Source of the DNA: Macrolepiota albuminosa
Taxonomy: Eukaryota; Basidiomycota; Agaricomycetes; Agaricales; Agaricaceae
Assembly (NCBI GenBank): GCA_027475525.1
Contig: JAMWFC010000082.1
Coordinates: forward strand, 2,978,115-3,042,114
Length of the DNA stretch: 64,000 nucleotides
Direction of reading: 5' to 3'
The notes beneath the pieces are model-generated. The model saw nothing but the letters and a program-made list of their open reading frames with translations, did no database searches and was not told the DNA's origin. Positions 1-10,920 of this stretch are shown here, one piece after another (within the stretch, counting starts at the first letter, position 1; each line of letters begins with the position of its first letter). The translations under genes and the position numbers were made by a program.

Positions 1-320
1 TCTGCTATCACATGTGTCATCCTGGCCACCCCACACATCACAGACTTTCAGGAGCAGCCACTATCAGGGCATCACCATCACAATTGGCACTTCAGATCAT
101 ACCTGCCATCATGCACATTCTTAATTACTCAGCCATCACTTAGCCATCATGCATCATGTCAACCTCTTACACTGCTGATCATATGTTTTACAGATATGAT
201 TTTTAGTATACAATCACTTCTTCATCTTGCTGCTGCTCATAGAGTTCCTAGAAGTCATTGTAGACATCTTGGAAACTCCTCAGATTGCCAGAGTATGTAT
301 TTCACAGCATAAGATCAAAA
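1..320 (+). repeat. Relic of LTR family A (5' part)
   Basis: This stretch aligns by eye with the interior of the solo LTR at 5677-6528: the same succession of catgcatcatg, gctgatcacatgt, ctgctcatag and ttgtagacatc words occurs in the same order, with many transitions. The 5' end lies outside the window. The copy appears to resume near 1645, so about 1.3 kb was inserted into it. Confidence 0.6.
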
Positions 321-922
321 ATTATGCAAGTTGAGTAATATAATGAATTTTGAGGTTTTGCTGGAATACTTCCACAATTTCTTTCAATAGGTTTTCCTCT
401 CGTGGAATCTTGTTGTATTCTAAGAAATACATACAATTTACATTCCTTGAGTATTCAATGCATCAAAAATATGACTAAGTCCGAAATGAGAAAGTACTGT
501 GTATGTGCTTTTTTTAAGTTGATGAATGTTGATTGAGGTCAATCAACTTGCTTCCTGCTGTCATGATTGATGCACAGACTTTTTTGTATCCATAACATCC
601 TCTTTTTTCCATTTTCTAGCACTTTGCAGCTGATTGATCAGCATAAGATTAGCCTAGTTATCAAGATCAGTGTGTGGCCAGTCTCAGTAGAAATGTATGG
701 CTTTCACTTCAGGTCTCACTGGCCATTCATCATTTGATTTAGGATAAAGTGGCAAGACATCTGCCATAAGTTTGCCTGGACAACCCATTGCCTCGATAAA
801 CTGAGCTCAAATAAGTGCCTAAATACAATGCATTGACAATGGGTGAGCCATTTATTTTTCTAATGAATACATTTACTCACCTTGGCATGTGCCATACTCA
901 ACTCCATTGCAAGTCTGCTTTC
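321..922. other. AT-rich intergenic or repeat-derived, no gene seen
   Basis: There is no open frame of useful length and no recognised domain. It appears to be the first part of a roughly 1.3-kb block that interrupts the LTR A relic. Confidence 0.5.
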
Positions 923-1357
923 TTAATTATAGCTGACATCTTCAAGTTCACTCTTGAGCTTGATACCACTATTTTCCTCCTCCATTGAGTATGTAACTTC
1001 CATCCTCTCTTTCTTCTGCCCATCAAGCTTCTGAAATATTTTCTCATTTGTGCTCTTTCCCTCAGTGATAGTCCTTTTGTTGCACTCCTTCAAGTATTTA
1101 TTTTTGGCCTTCAATGTTTCGATATCTTTTTCCAGTGCTGCAACTCTCATCTCCAATGTTGTTACTCAACTTACTACCGCAGTTCTCGACACCTTCTCAT
1201 GTGATGGAGGAACATCAATGGGCAAAAGTAGAACTGGATTGATAACTGGTGTTGATATTGTGGGTTGAGCAGGAATTGAGATATTTTTGTAGCCAAGAGT
1301 TGAAGAACCAGTAGGAAAATTGAATGTTGGATAGCTATAGGGGGTGCTCATGCTCAT
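923..1357 (-). pseudogene. Coiled-coil ORF with one in-frame stop, unknown function
   Basis: Two minus-strand open stretches (1357-1166 and 1165-923) are in the same frame and are separated only by a TGA at 1166-1168. The first part is rich in Ser, Thr and Pro. The second is a charged helical stretch (EMRVAALEKDIETLKAKNKY) with heptad-like spacing, typical of a coiled coil. I do not recognise the family. It lies inside the block that splits an LTR relic, so it is more likely part of a mobile element than a host gene. An intron or a single mutated codon could explain the stop. Confidence 0.35.
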
Positions 1358-1644
1358 AGCAGTGTTCTAGCTTTACGTGCTCTATATACATTTTGTTTCC
1401 TCTCTTATCTATTGACATCTGGGACATGCAAAAAGAAGCAGTACAGATTCATTTGCAGGTCAAATTATCTGTACAGTATAATTCAAGGATATTTTGTGTG
1501 GGAGAACTTGGGGTATTGATAATAAAATCAGGAAATCCCGGTAAATATCCCAACTGAGAAGTTTTGAGGGTATTTTAAAAAACATTTGAGGTTTTCTGAA
1601 AATTTACTCACATTTCATCAGTTTGATATTTTGAGAGCTTATGC
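1358..1644. other. No gene seen
   Basis: AT-rich sequence without a recognisable feature; end of the block that interrupts the LTR A relic. Confidence 0.4.
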
Positions 1645-1800
1645 TGTGTTTGCAGTATATAAGACTTGTAGCTACCACCTTGTAAACCTTAGTCTTGATA
1701 TTATTTAAATTGCTACTTGTTTCTGTCTTTTTCACATGCTCTTTAAATCTCTGACTAGCACTGATGATGCTCAAAAGTTAGTCAGTAGCAGACATGGTTT
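1645..1800 (+). repeat. Relic of LTR family A (R-region part)
   Basis: The words tagtcttgatatta and ctctgactagca occur in the same order as in the middle of the other LTR A copies (5677-6528, 61273-61969), with a TATA-like string just upstream. It is probably the continuation of the copy at 1-320. The sequence from about 1800 to 2445 is AT-rich and holds no gene that I can support. Confidence 0.5.
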
Positions 1801-2445
1801 ATGGCTACTAACCTGAGAATATGTGTTGGCTGCACTAAGTGTTTTAGAAAGTTTTTATCAGGTCTCAGAGAACACATCAATTAATAGGTTGTGCAGGAAA
1901 TAAAGAAAGGTGTGAGTCAGTAAAGGAGAATGCAGTAAGGAGAGTGTGCTAATGACTAAGTGCACCTAGAAAAAGAGAGGGAGAAAATATAAATTTGAGT
2001 GAGTGTGGCAAGGAGAGCAGCAAAAAAACTAGAGGCTTAGTGATGTTTAAGCTGCAAGATGCCTGCTGTCATGCTCACTTTTGCACCTTCAAAAATGAAG
2101 TCAGAAATCTATGAAGTCATTGATAGTTTGTGATATACATACTTGTCTATGTTGATTTTCTTTATTTTCATTTTTTCCATCATCAGAAGATTTTTTTTTT
2201 ATGTGTGATGGACATGAAATTAGATCAAGCTTGTGTTTACTAGGCCAGGCCATTTGTGATGTATTGACATGTCAATGCAACATTGTCAATTTTCATATAT
2301 TCATACATGAACAATACACAGGTTGACAGATTGAATATATCCTTGGATTTCCCATACTTGCTGGCAGCCCTTACTTGGATGAAACATTGCGTCTAATTAC
2401 AAGACATTGATATATGAAGTGAATGGTTTAACTTCCAACCACTAA

Positions 2446-3415
2446 TCATAAGAAAGCTGGCACCCTAACTCCACCAGTGAGCCTGATCGTCTCACCGTTG
2501 ACGTAGGCACACTCCAATACCCAACGCGCTGTCTTGGCAAATTCCACTGGCATACCAAAGCGTTTGGGGTAGAGGGCTCCTATGTTGAGCAGCGCAGTCT
2601 GAACTTTCGTTGAAAGAGTACCGAGCATAGGCGTCGCAAATGGGCCAGGCGCAATGGATACAACGCGAATGTGGTAGCGTGCGAGGTCACGCGCCATAGG
2701 GAGTGTCATCGAGCGAATAGCCCCCTTTGAAGCGGCATAAGCTGTTTGTCCAGGCTGGCCATCGAACTATCGGGTATGCATATGATGAGAGGCAGATATG
2801 GAAAAATAGAAGCAAAGGGCAACGTACGGCGGCTTCACTGGCGACAAGGATAATAACTCCTCGTTCGCCATCGGGCGTGTCTTCTGGTGTAACGCGCATG
2901 AGATGCTCAACCGCCAAACGTGTCAGATTGAAGGCTCCTGTCGCATTTATTCCCATGGTTCTGTCCCAGACAGCCGTCCCATGTAGCTTCCCTCTCCCGT
3001 TTACAATCTGTCCCAATCAGGCGAGGGCAATAAGCCTTGGAACGCCTGAAGAGATGAATGACGCACGAGTTCACTTTTTCCCGACCCTGCACAATTGATA
3101 ACTCCACCGAGTTCTGCGCCTGTCTCCTGCGTCCACGCAATGACACGTTTCACCGCATCTTCGATCTGGGTGAGCTCAAGGAGATCTGTCTTCACATACA
3201 TGCATTTCTTGCTGGCCGGAAGAACCGTTGCGAGTGGGGAGATATCCACCACGGCAACGTAAGCGTTTCCTTCCAGGAGATCCTGAACAGTCGCAAGGCC
3301 AAGCCCAGAGGACCTGCGAAACACGGAAATCAAAGATCTATCTGCGTTCCAAGGATACATGGGAGAACCGGGCTCACCCGCCGGAGACAATGAATGTACG
3401 GTTTTCAATCTTCAT
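2446..3415 (-). CDS. Short-chain dehydrogenase/reductase, 17-beta-HSD type 10-like, four exons
   Basis: An NAD(P)-dependent SDR. Exons by hand on the minus strand: 3415-3378, 3313-3067, 3007-2828, 2766-2446; introns of 64, 59 and 61 bp have GT-AG ends (gtgagc, gtgcgt, gtacgt donors) and intron 2 carries a ctgat branch-point-like motif. The product is 261 residues with no internal stop, close to the usual length of HSD10 proteins. Visible motifs are the Rossmann SGGSSGLG (about 11-18), NCAG (86-89), catalytic Asn116 in GINATGAFN, Ser152, and Tyr165/Lys169 in YAASK. The Ser-Tyr spacing of 13 fits HSD10 members, which oxidise short branched 3-hydroxyacyl-CoA or steroid substrates, usually in mitochondria. 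The exact substrate here is not known. CpG content is normal, unlike the flanking repeats. Confidence 0.9.
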
Positions 3416-4030
3416 TTTACGCTCGAATAAGGATTTCTTCACGTTTCGTCTGAGGAGAAAGAGAAAGTTTGCTTCTCAATGTTTTGAAATATGTATGTTG
3501 ATATGAAAAAGCCCGTGCGCGTGGCCGGAAATGTTAGATTCCACCGAAGACCATGCACAACTACAAATGCAAACTGAATCATGATTGAACCAGTAGGGAC
3601 ATGAAACAAATACATATGGCAGCCCCATAGAGAAAGTTCCTTAATAAGATCTCGGAGGTACTTGAAGGCCGACCTTCCAACCGGAGATCAGCGTGGGACC
3701 GTCACAAGCATGGGAGGACTTGTTTCAGTTACACATTGGGAATGGAATATCTATTTATGCCGCCGGCAAGCCACAAACTAAGCGGCGGGGATAAATGGAG
3801 GTTTTTCTTGATCCAATGATCCAAATGATGTATTAAGAGACTGTTCCCACATAATGATGTGCACTATTGATTGATGGAAGAAATTCTGATGGTTCAACGT
3901 AAACGCTGTTCGGGACCATACAGTTGTGGACATGTAAGTCCACAGAAGGATCAAATGCGGAAACGTGCCAAAGAGTTGCGGTCACATGCTCTTTAACCTC
4001 TTGATTTTGTACCATTATCATCTCGCGTTA
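3416..4030. other. Upstream region of the SDR gene, CpG-containing
   Basis: Non-repetitive-looking sequence that keeps CpG dinucleotides and joins the SDR 5' end. It should contain the promoter, but I see no convincing TATA or CCAAT arrangement. A 62-codon minus-strand frame (3833-4021) has no recognisable content. Confidence 0.4.
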
Positions 4031-5676
4031 CACGCATAGAATTTCTCTACCTACCCTCTCTCCTTCATTGCAGATATTTAACACTGATTTCACTTCATTT
4101 ATTACTCCAGTCTATTATGATTTACTGATTTGTGCTATACATTTTCTACAACATGGTATTCTCCGTCTGTGTCATCAACTGGTCTGACACAGCATATTGG
4201 CAAACAGTTGTATTTGTATACAAATAATATATGTTTCAAGTAACTGGAGTGGAAAATCATAAGATGATATGTATATTAGTATGGGCTTACCTGGAGTGGA
4301 AAATTGTAAGATGATCCAACTCCAGATAGACATGAACTAATATAGTATTGTACTGGTGAGACATGAGAAGCTATGTGTACATCAGGAATGAGCAATTCAT
4401 GTAAAGAATTGAAAGAAATTATAAAAACATACAGATTATGATCTAATATATGATGCTTGAGTTTGGGGAAGGCAATCTGGTGGCCTTCTATTTGCTGATG
4501 CTGCAACCTCCTTGGTTTGTGTCTGATGATGTGGGTCAACATCTATTATTGCCCATTCAGACATAGTATATCTGTCATTGACATTTCTTCCCACCTGTTC
4601 TGCTACTCAATGCATTCCCTTCACCTTTAACAATGTGTCAAGGGTTAATAATCAATCATTACATATCTTATTACTTTGTATGTTTTCTGTCACTTGTTAC
4701 ATGTCACACCACAGTGTTTATCAAACAACTACTGAGGTGTGAGTCTTTGTTACTTATTATATTCAATCTTTGCTTATTATCTGTAGTACTTGCTTATTAC
4801 TACAGTTGTCTTCATGTCCCAAAACTCTTCAAGACCAGTCCTCTCTCAATACATTGTTAATAACTGAACTGACTCTTCATTGAACTGGCCAATTCTTATA
4901 TTCAGATCACTTTTCTATCATAATTCCAAGATGACTAGCTCACAAACCAAGGATTACCTAACTTGGTGCTATTCTAGACAGCTTCCCTGATGTTGCTTAC
5001 TAAATTCTGACCACAGTACTTTAGGATAATTTATCTCTACTGCTCTGATTGGTTTGTGACCATTCACCTTCTTATCCAGTTCTGAACCAGTCTTCCTAGA
5101 CTCAGTTGTAAGTTGCTAGCCTTCCCTTTCCTATTAACAGCTTCAGATCTCCCAGTTAGTTCACATGGCAATTTGGTTCTTTTCAAATCAAGCCAGAGTG
5201 TAATGATAACAGTGCTTCATTGTATCATGATTGGTTATTCCCACACATTAGCATTCCTATGAAATGGCCTGACTAACAAAGCCTTCCAATATACATGTAC
5301 AGGATAGTAGCTTTTTAGTGACCTTGAATAACCTGTCAGGAGACTGGTCTTCAAACTGTGGCCAACTCTACTCTGAGCTCAGTCTGATGATATGCTCACT
5401 CCTAGCAGATCTGAAGGGCCACTTGGCCCACCCTTCTGTCTCTTAGTAGTCAGCCTTGATGAATTATATGCATATGTAGATCTTACTTTGCATTGATTAT
5501 TGTTAGTCTTACTCTTTTACATACAGGGGCCCAATCAGTAAATAGTATTAGTAGTAGCACAGCCATTAATATAGCATATATAGGCAGTCTGTGGAATAGA
5601 ATAATCTCAGGCTGAACAATAACAGTGTTCTCCTGGCTTATTTACTGAACCAACTGTAAGCTTTTCTAGTGATGTC
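4031..5676. other. AT-rich, CpG-poor, no gene seen
   Basis: Only short frames occur. A small direct repeat (ctggagtggaaaat) lies near 4243 and 4291. The composition matches the decayed repeats elsewhere in the window, but no element could be identified. Confidence 0.5.
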
Positions 5677-6528
5677 TGTCATGACTCCCTACTCCAGGAT
5701 CCACTCCAGGACATCTTCAGAGCCCCTCCCAGACCTCTTCACCAACTCCCAGCCATGCAACTTGCACCCACTATTATGTCTGCCATCACTATTATCACAT
5801 GCATCAACCCTGCCATCACGCATGTCACCCTGGCTACCCTACACATCATGCACCCTGGGAACATCTGCCATCATGGGCATCACTCTTATAATTGGCACCC
5901 TGGATTACACCTGCCATCATGCACATCCCCAATCACCTGGCTACTACTTGGCCATCATGCATCATGCCACTACTCCCACATTGCTGATCACATGTCCTGC
6001 AGGTACAATTCTCAGTAATACAGTCAATCTCTCATTCTACCACTGCTCATAGAATTTCTGGGAGTTATTGTAGACATCCTAGGAATCCTGCAGGTTACTG
6101 GGGTATGCATCCACAGTAATTAAAGCTCATAGTTACTACCTTGTAGTCTTGAGTCTCAATATTACAAACTTTGCTTGCATTTCCTTTCTTTGTGTGTACT
6201 GTAAATCTCTGACTAGCATGTGCTTGAGTAGCATGCACTTTGACTAGCACATGTACTTAGAATTGATATGCATTTTACAACTTTGAGTTATTTAATCCTG
6301 GTCTCATCTTAGAACCTCCAGTTTTCAACTCAACCTTATAACCTTCCTTTCTTCCATTCACCTCAACTCCAGACCAAGTCTATCAACCCTGGACTTGCTT
6401 TTTTTTGATGTCTTAAGCCTCAGAACACATCTTGGAGTACCAGACAATCTGAGTACATATAGTTTGGCACTTGAGTCTGCCTCATAAGGGTGTTGCTTGG
6501 AAGGCTTCTGAGTCAATAGTACTTGACA
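5677..6528 (+). mobile_element. Solo LTR, family A, TSD ATGTC
   Basis: It starts TGTCATGAC and ends TTGACA. The flanking five bases are ATGTC on both sides (5672-5676 and 6529-6533), so this is a complete insertion reduced to one LTR. The sequence is related along its length to the gypsy A LTRs at 35213 and 45865, but is strongly CpG-depleted and about 75 bp longer. Confidence 0.85.
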
Positions 6529-7207
6529 ATGTCCTGTAATGGAGTGGCCTGTTATATGGGACTCTAATTATTCTATGTTGTTTATCTCTATTTAGACATG
6601 CTAGAGTAGTTTGGTAAGGTTATGCTTATATAATCTCAATAGTTTTTCCACATACCATAGTCAAATCCAATAGACAGGTTTTGACTTGCAGTTTGGTACA
6701 CAAAAGGCTTCATAACAATCTGTTACATTTTTCAAGTCAACTTGCATTGACTTCTGCCTTTAGCAAAGCAGACAAACTTCATGGAAAAAGTTCACAGCAT
6801 CAGTGATTGTATCACAATATTATCTGCATAATGTTAAAAAATTACATGGACATAGCAATATCCATGGAAGATGCAGCAGCCAGAACAGAGTCTGGGCACT
6901 TGGTGCATGGAGCACTACACAGTGCTCCAAGAGGAGTAAAGGATGATGCCACATCACATAAAGTTGTGGGTGTGGAAGTTGGAGCAATGCCAGAAGAGCT
7001 TTTCTCTACTACTCCTGTGAGATCATTACTTGATGGTCAGCAGCTAGTACAGAGTGGGAAAAACTGCTCAAGTTCTCCCCAGTATCAGTTGGCAAGGCAA
7101 ATCAGCCTGAGCTCAGTGAGAAATAAGGAGTTGGAGCTGGTATGTCTTGTCACACCTATATGGGTACAAAGGGTGCTAGTGTGGAACCATATCACAAAGA
7201 TCCAGCT
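6529..7207. other. No supported gene
   Basis: A 160-codon frame (6807-7289, plus) runs into the solo LTR at 7208 and shows no recognisable domain, so I do not call it a gene. Confidence 0.45.
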
Positions 7208-7371
7208 TGTAATGGATTGTCACACTAGTAGAGGCATCACCAACAGAAGTAGGGTATTACATAAGATAACATCTTGTATTTCACCTTAGTACTAGTCAAT
7301 CTGATATTGTGGTCTGATTCAGTGCTGTGTGATATACACAAGACAGTTCTAACTCATAACTAATAGTTACA
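7208..7371 (+). mobile_element. Solo LTR, family C, TSD CAGCT
   Basis: It begins TGTAATGG and ends AGTTACA, giving TGTAA/TTACA inverted ends. It is flanked by CAGCT on both sides (7203-7207 and 7372-7376). A second copy lies at 48852-49026. At 164 bp it is the shortest LTR in the window. Strand is arbitrary because no coding part is attached. Confidence 0.8.
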
Positions 7372-7439
7372 CAGCTCCATTGTAGACTGATCCAATATTA
7401 GGCAGAGGGCAGAGAACCAGATTCTCAGCCTACATCAAG

Positions 7440-9000
7440 ACAATTTCAGAAGATGCATCTGATATGTCAGATACTGACCAAGAGAACCTGAATGAGTTTC
7501 TCAACTAGAGAGTCCTCGCATTCTGGAGAAAACATGGGGAGGTCCCAAAGGCCACCACAAGACAGAGACTAGTAGCATGAGTAGCAAATATTGCTATATA
7601 GCATATGTAGTCTGAGAAATAATGTTATCTTCAAAGTGCCAGAAGAGTTTATTGAACTCTACATCAACTTTTTTGACCAAGAGGTGAAAGATTACCTCTT
7701 GAGAAAACAGCATCAAGGATTGCAGGTATCCTTGGCTTAGCCCTCTCCATATCCAAAAGCTGAAGAGCTTTTGCTATTGTCTTCAGTGAATGAAGCATTT
7801 ATCACCTACTCCAGGCTCCACAGCAGCCCAGAGAGACTCTGCAAGACTTTGCAGCTTGACAAGCTGCAGTGAACTGCTAGCAGAAGATTGGATCAGGTGC
7901 AATCATACCTAATGATGCTGTATTTACAGAGAGAGGATCTGTCTTTTTGATATATCCTGCAGCAATTCTACAATAGGTATATAAAGAGCTATGGACAGTC
8001 TTTTATTGTTACCAGGATGTATTGTTTCAGAGAAAAACTGCATATAAATCTGTAGAAACCTACTTGGCAGTGAAACAGGAGGAGGTTAGTATACCTCCAA
8101 GATCTGCTATGCCAAAGAGAGTAAGGCCTCTCTCCAAGAATAGTTGCCCTAGTAACACCTCCAGTCCCACCAAACTGGTTAGAGAATGGAGTGGTGAGGG
8201 CTAGAGTTACTGATAATAGGCAAAAAATTGCTCTGTGAGGCACTGTGACTATGCCTCCTCAGCATTGAGGTGTCTTGCCACTCCAGAAGTAGAAGAAGCC
8301 CATAAATTTCACCAGCAGACAATGCATGATTATCTGCAAGCTGTGATAGAACAGCTTCTATCAGTACAAGTAGTAATCCCAGATGGGGTCAAACCAAAGA
8401 GAGCAGAGTTGCTCAAGGTGGTGGCACTCTACTCAGAATCTTCCAAGTTCAGCAAACTTAAGGACTGGCTAATGAGTGTGTACATAAACTACATCATGGC
8501 TCAATTAGGTGGAGAAGAGTGAGATTGCAAAAGAGTTCTTGCTCTTGCACTCAAGTTGTACCTGTGCCATGTACTACATGTTAATTGGATGCAGGAATAC
8601 TAGATGTTTGAGGATGTAGTTCTTAGACTGTACAATTGGTTAGTACAATCCTCAACAAGCAAGATGCTTATGATGCATTTTGCAAAACACAGTATAGTGC
8701 TGTCAAGGATGTGCAGGACTTCTATGATGCCCTGCTAGATCAGGCTCAGAATATGGCTGTATTTCCAGATGAGTTCACTCTGCAAGAATGCTTCTTGGAG
8801 AGGATATACTCTGAGTTGCTAATTGCCTTCATCTGAGATGAAGAACTGGCCCTCAAGGTGAACACTATTGAGGAGTTTGTTTTGGATGCTAAAGCCTACA
8901 AAAGCAGTCTGAAGACTGCTGTGTACTATCTAGAGTGCAACTGAAACCACACAAACTGCAGTAGACTCTCTGTCTACAAATGTGCAGATAAGGCACTACA
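7440..9000 (+). pseudogene. Ty3/gypsy gag relic
   Basis: Broken plus-strand frames resemble a retrotransposon Gag. The parts at 8235-8522 (motif KLKDWLMSVYINYIMAQLGG) and 8636-8836 (motif VQDFYDALLDQAQNMA) match in order the gag at 51177-51930 (IQTFYDDLVGHAQNMA). Frameshifts and stops interrupt it throughout. No CCHC knuckle or pol follows before the next fragment. Gag would have formed the cytoplasmic virus-like particle. Confidence 0.65.
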
Positions 9001-9173
9001 GATGGAAGTAGTATGGGGCTACAAGTGCCTCTGGAACCCCAGGTAGTGTTAGCTGCAAATTCATTAGCATAGCATAGTCCTACTAGAAGCAGTGCAGCCA
9101 TCAGGCCTAAGCTTGTTATAGGAGGGCTGATATCTAGAGTAGTGACCAGCAAAGTTAGTTATCTACTTATGTA

Positions 9174-9202
9174 TATAATAATATAATATAATATAATATA
9201 AT
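9174..9202. repeat. Short ATATA-type microsatellite
   Basis: A run of about five units of the pentanucleotide taata/ataat. Confidence 0.8.
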
Positions 9203-9528
9203 TTCTACTTCTACTAACTATAAACTATGTGGCTCATAGCCACATAGCACATGACACTACATACTGGACTAGCATCACAATGCAGTTACATTCATGACAA
9301 TAATAGTACTGAAAGTCCTTGGCCTCTCACTCTAGGTGTTCTGCCACTCTGCTAGTAGCAGAGGACATTGGGATGTGTGTTGGCATGCACAACATTGTTG
9401 AAGAATAGTGGGCAAATTTTTTTTTCTCTAAGTTGTCAGTTACAGGGCCCCAGCTTCCACACTTAGACTACTGGGCCAAACCACCAACAATGTGCACCTT
9501 GGAGGGTCTCAGCACTTAGAAGGGGGTG
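9203..9528. other. No gene seen
   Basis: No open frame or recognised repeat boundary. Confidence 0.4.
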
Positions 9529-9680
9529 ATTTCATGGCCTTCCACTCCAGGATTTACCCTGGGACACCCTCAGAGCCCCTTCTAGACCTTCTCACTAACC
9601 CCTAGCCATGCACTCTAACTGACACCCACTATTATACCTGCTATTACTGCTATCATGTGCATCAGCCCTGCCATTGGCAA
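9529..9680 (+). repeat. Fragment of LTR family A (5' end only)
   Basis: The order of words (actccaggat, ccctgggacacc, agccatgca, acccactattat, catcagccctgccat) matches the first 150 bp of the solo LTR at 5677. The rest of the LTR is missing; copia sequence follows. Confidence 0.6.
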
Positions 9681-9689
9681 GAGGTTCAA

Positions 9690-10135
9690 TAAGGTTCAGG
9701 CTATGAGGCATGAATCAACATAATAAGCTGCTAAACAATATTATTATTTCAAATGTCTTATTTGTACCAGACCTAGCAAACAATCTACTTTCTATCACCA
9801 CTCTGACAGTGTATTATAGATTCATGGTTACTTTTTCCAACTGCAAAGTTTACTTCAATATTCAAAATAAAACAGTAATGACAATGCAATTGATCACATG
9901 CTCACATCATACCTCAATGGAGAAATGATAGTGTTTTTACAAACACATGAAAACAATGCCATACAGTCTGCCTATGTGTCAGCAGCAAGTGTTAACAAGC
10001 ATCTTTTGCATAGAAGGATGTGCCATCTTGATGTTGACCACTTCAATACACTTATCAAGTACAACTTAAATGAGGACCTGGTGATAACTATGGAAAAGAG
10101 AACTATGCATCTGCAAGCCCTGCCTAGAGAGAAAA
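9690..10135 (+). pseudogene. Ty1/copia pol fragment (protease end to pre-integrase)
   Basis: Frames at 9710-9928 and 9898-10197 carry the motifs NVLFVPDLANNLLSI and HRRMCHLDVDHFNTL, which are the protease-to-GAG-pre-integrase region of Ty1/copia Pol, the second being the zinc-binding His-Cys block. The same region of the copia element near 33060-33130 has PDLANNLL. The fragment ends where the Tc1 inverted end begins at 10204. Frames are broken. Confidence 0.6.
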
Positions 10136-10203
10136 CAACATCAGACTCCTTTTTTGTAGTGTTGTGCACTATGTGGCCATGGCTACATAGCTTATAGTTA
10201 GTA

Positions 10204-10920
10204 CAGTGGCTCAAAAAAGTGTCCCAATGCTTTTTTGAGCATTTCTAATTTAAGTATCTAATACTTTGTATGTCCTCCATTTGCTTTGATAACTGCTTAA
10301 ATCCTTCTAGGCATGCTTTTTATCAGTCCTTGGCATGCTTCTGATGGTATTTTATTTCACTTCTTTGCAACCATCTCCCACAATTCATGCACACCATGAG
10401 GAGGTATTTCATACTGCCTAAGCTGCTTCTTGAGGTACTCCCAGAGGTGTTCAATAGGGTTGAGATCAGAGGATTGAGCTGGCCACCAGAGGACATCAAT
10501 GTTGTTGTCTTCAAACCACTTGTCAGCCCTCTTGTTGGAGAATTGTGTTCAGAGTCATTGTCCTATTGAAAATAGCAGGCACCCTCCTCCATCTTCAACT
10601 TCTCAACACTCTCCTTTGCTCCATCATCCAAAATTTCACAGTACTTCTCTGCATCCATGATCCCCACCACCTCTACCAGCTTTTCTACTCCATTCCAATT
10701 CATACAGCCCCATACCATGAGATTATTCCCTCCTTCATGTTTCACAGTAGGTGTAGTTATTTAGTCTGAAATGCCTTCTCCTTGTAGCCTCCACACATAC
10801 TGCTTCCCATCTGACCCAATCCTGTTGATTGTTGTCTCATCTGTCCATAACACCCTTTTCCAGTCCTCCACAGTCTAGTTCTGATGCTCCTGAGCCTATT
10901 TAAGTTGTAGTTGCTGATGT
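10204..10920 (-). pseudogene. Tc1/mariner transposase relic with one inverted end
   Basis: The left end is TA followed by CAGTGGCTCAAAAAAGTGTC, a Tc1-type terminus. Read on the minus strand, the body gives the DDE_3 transposase motifs WTDET (with a stop), MVWGCMNWNG, FQQDND and WWPAQSSDLNPIEHLWEYLK across three frames, so at least two frameshifts and several stops are present. Tc1 transposases cut and paste DNA into TA sites. The N-terminal half is absent: at 10920 a sequence with an LTR-like start (TGTCAGGTTCTGC) takes over. Confidence 0.8.

Noticed and set aside
3008..3066. In-frame TGA in the SDR gene suggesting a pseudogene
   Set aside because: A 59-bp intron with a good gtgcgt donor, a ctgat branch motif and an acag acceptor removes the stop and restores the family alignment.
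6807..7289. 160-codon plus-strand ORF
   Set aside because: It runs into the solo LTR at 7208 and has no recognisable motif, so it is probably a chance frame.
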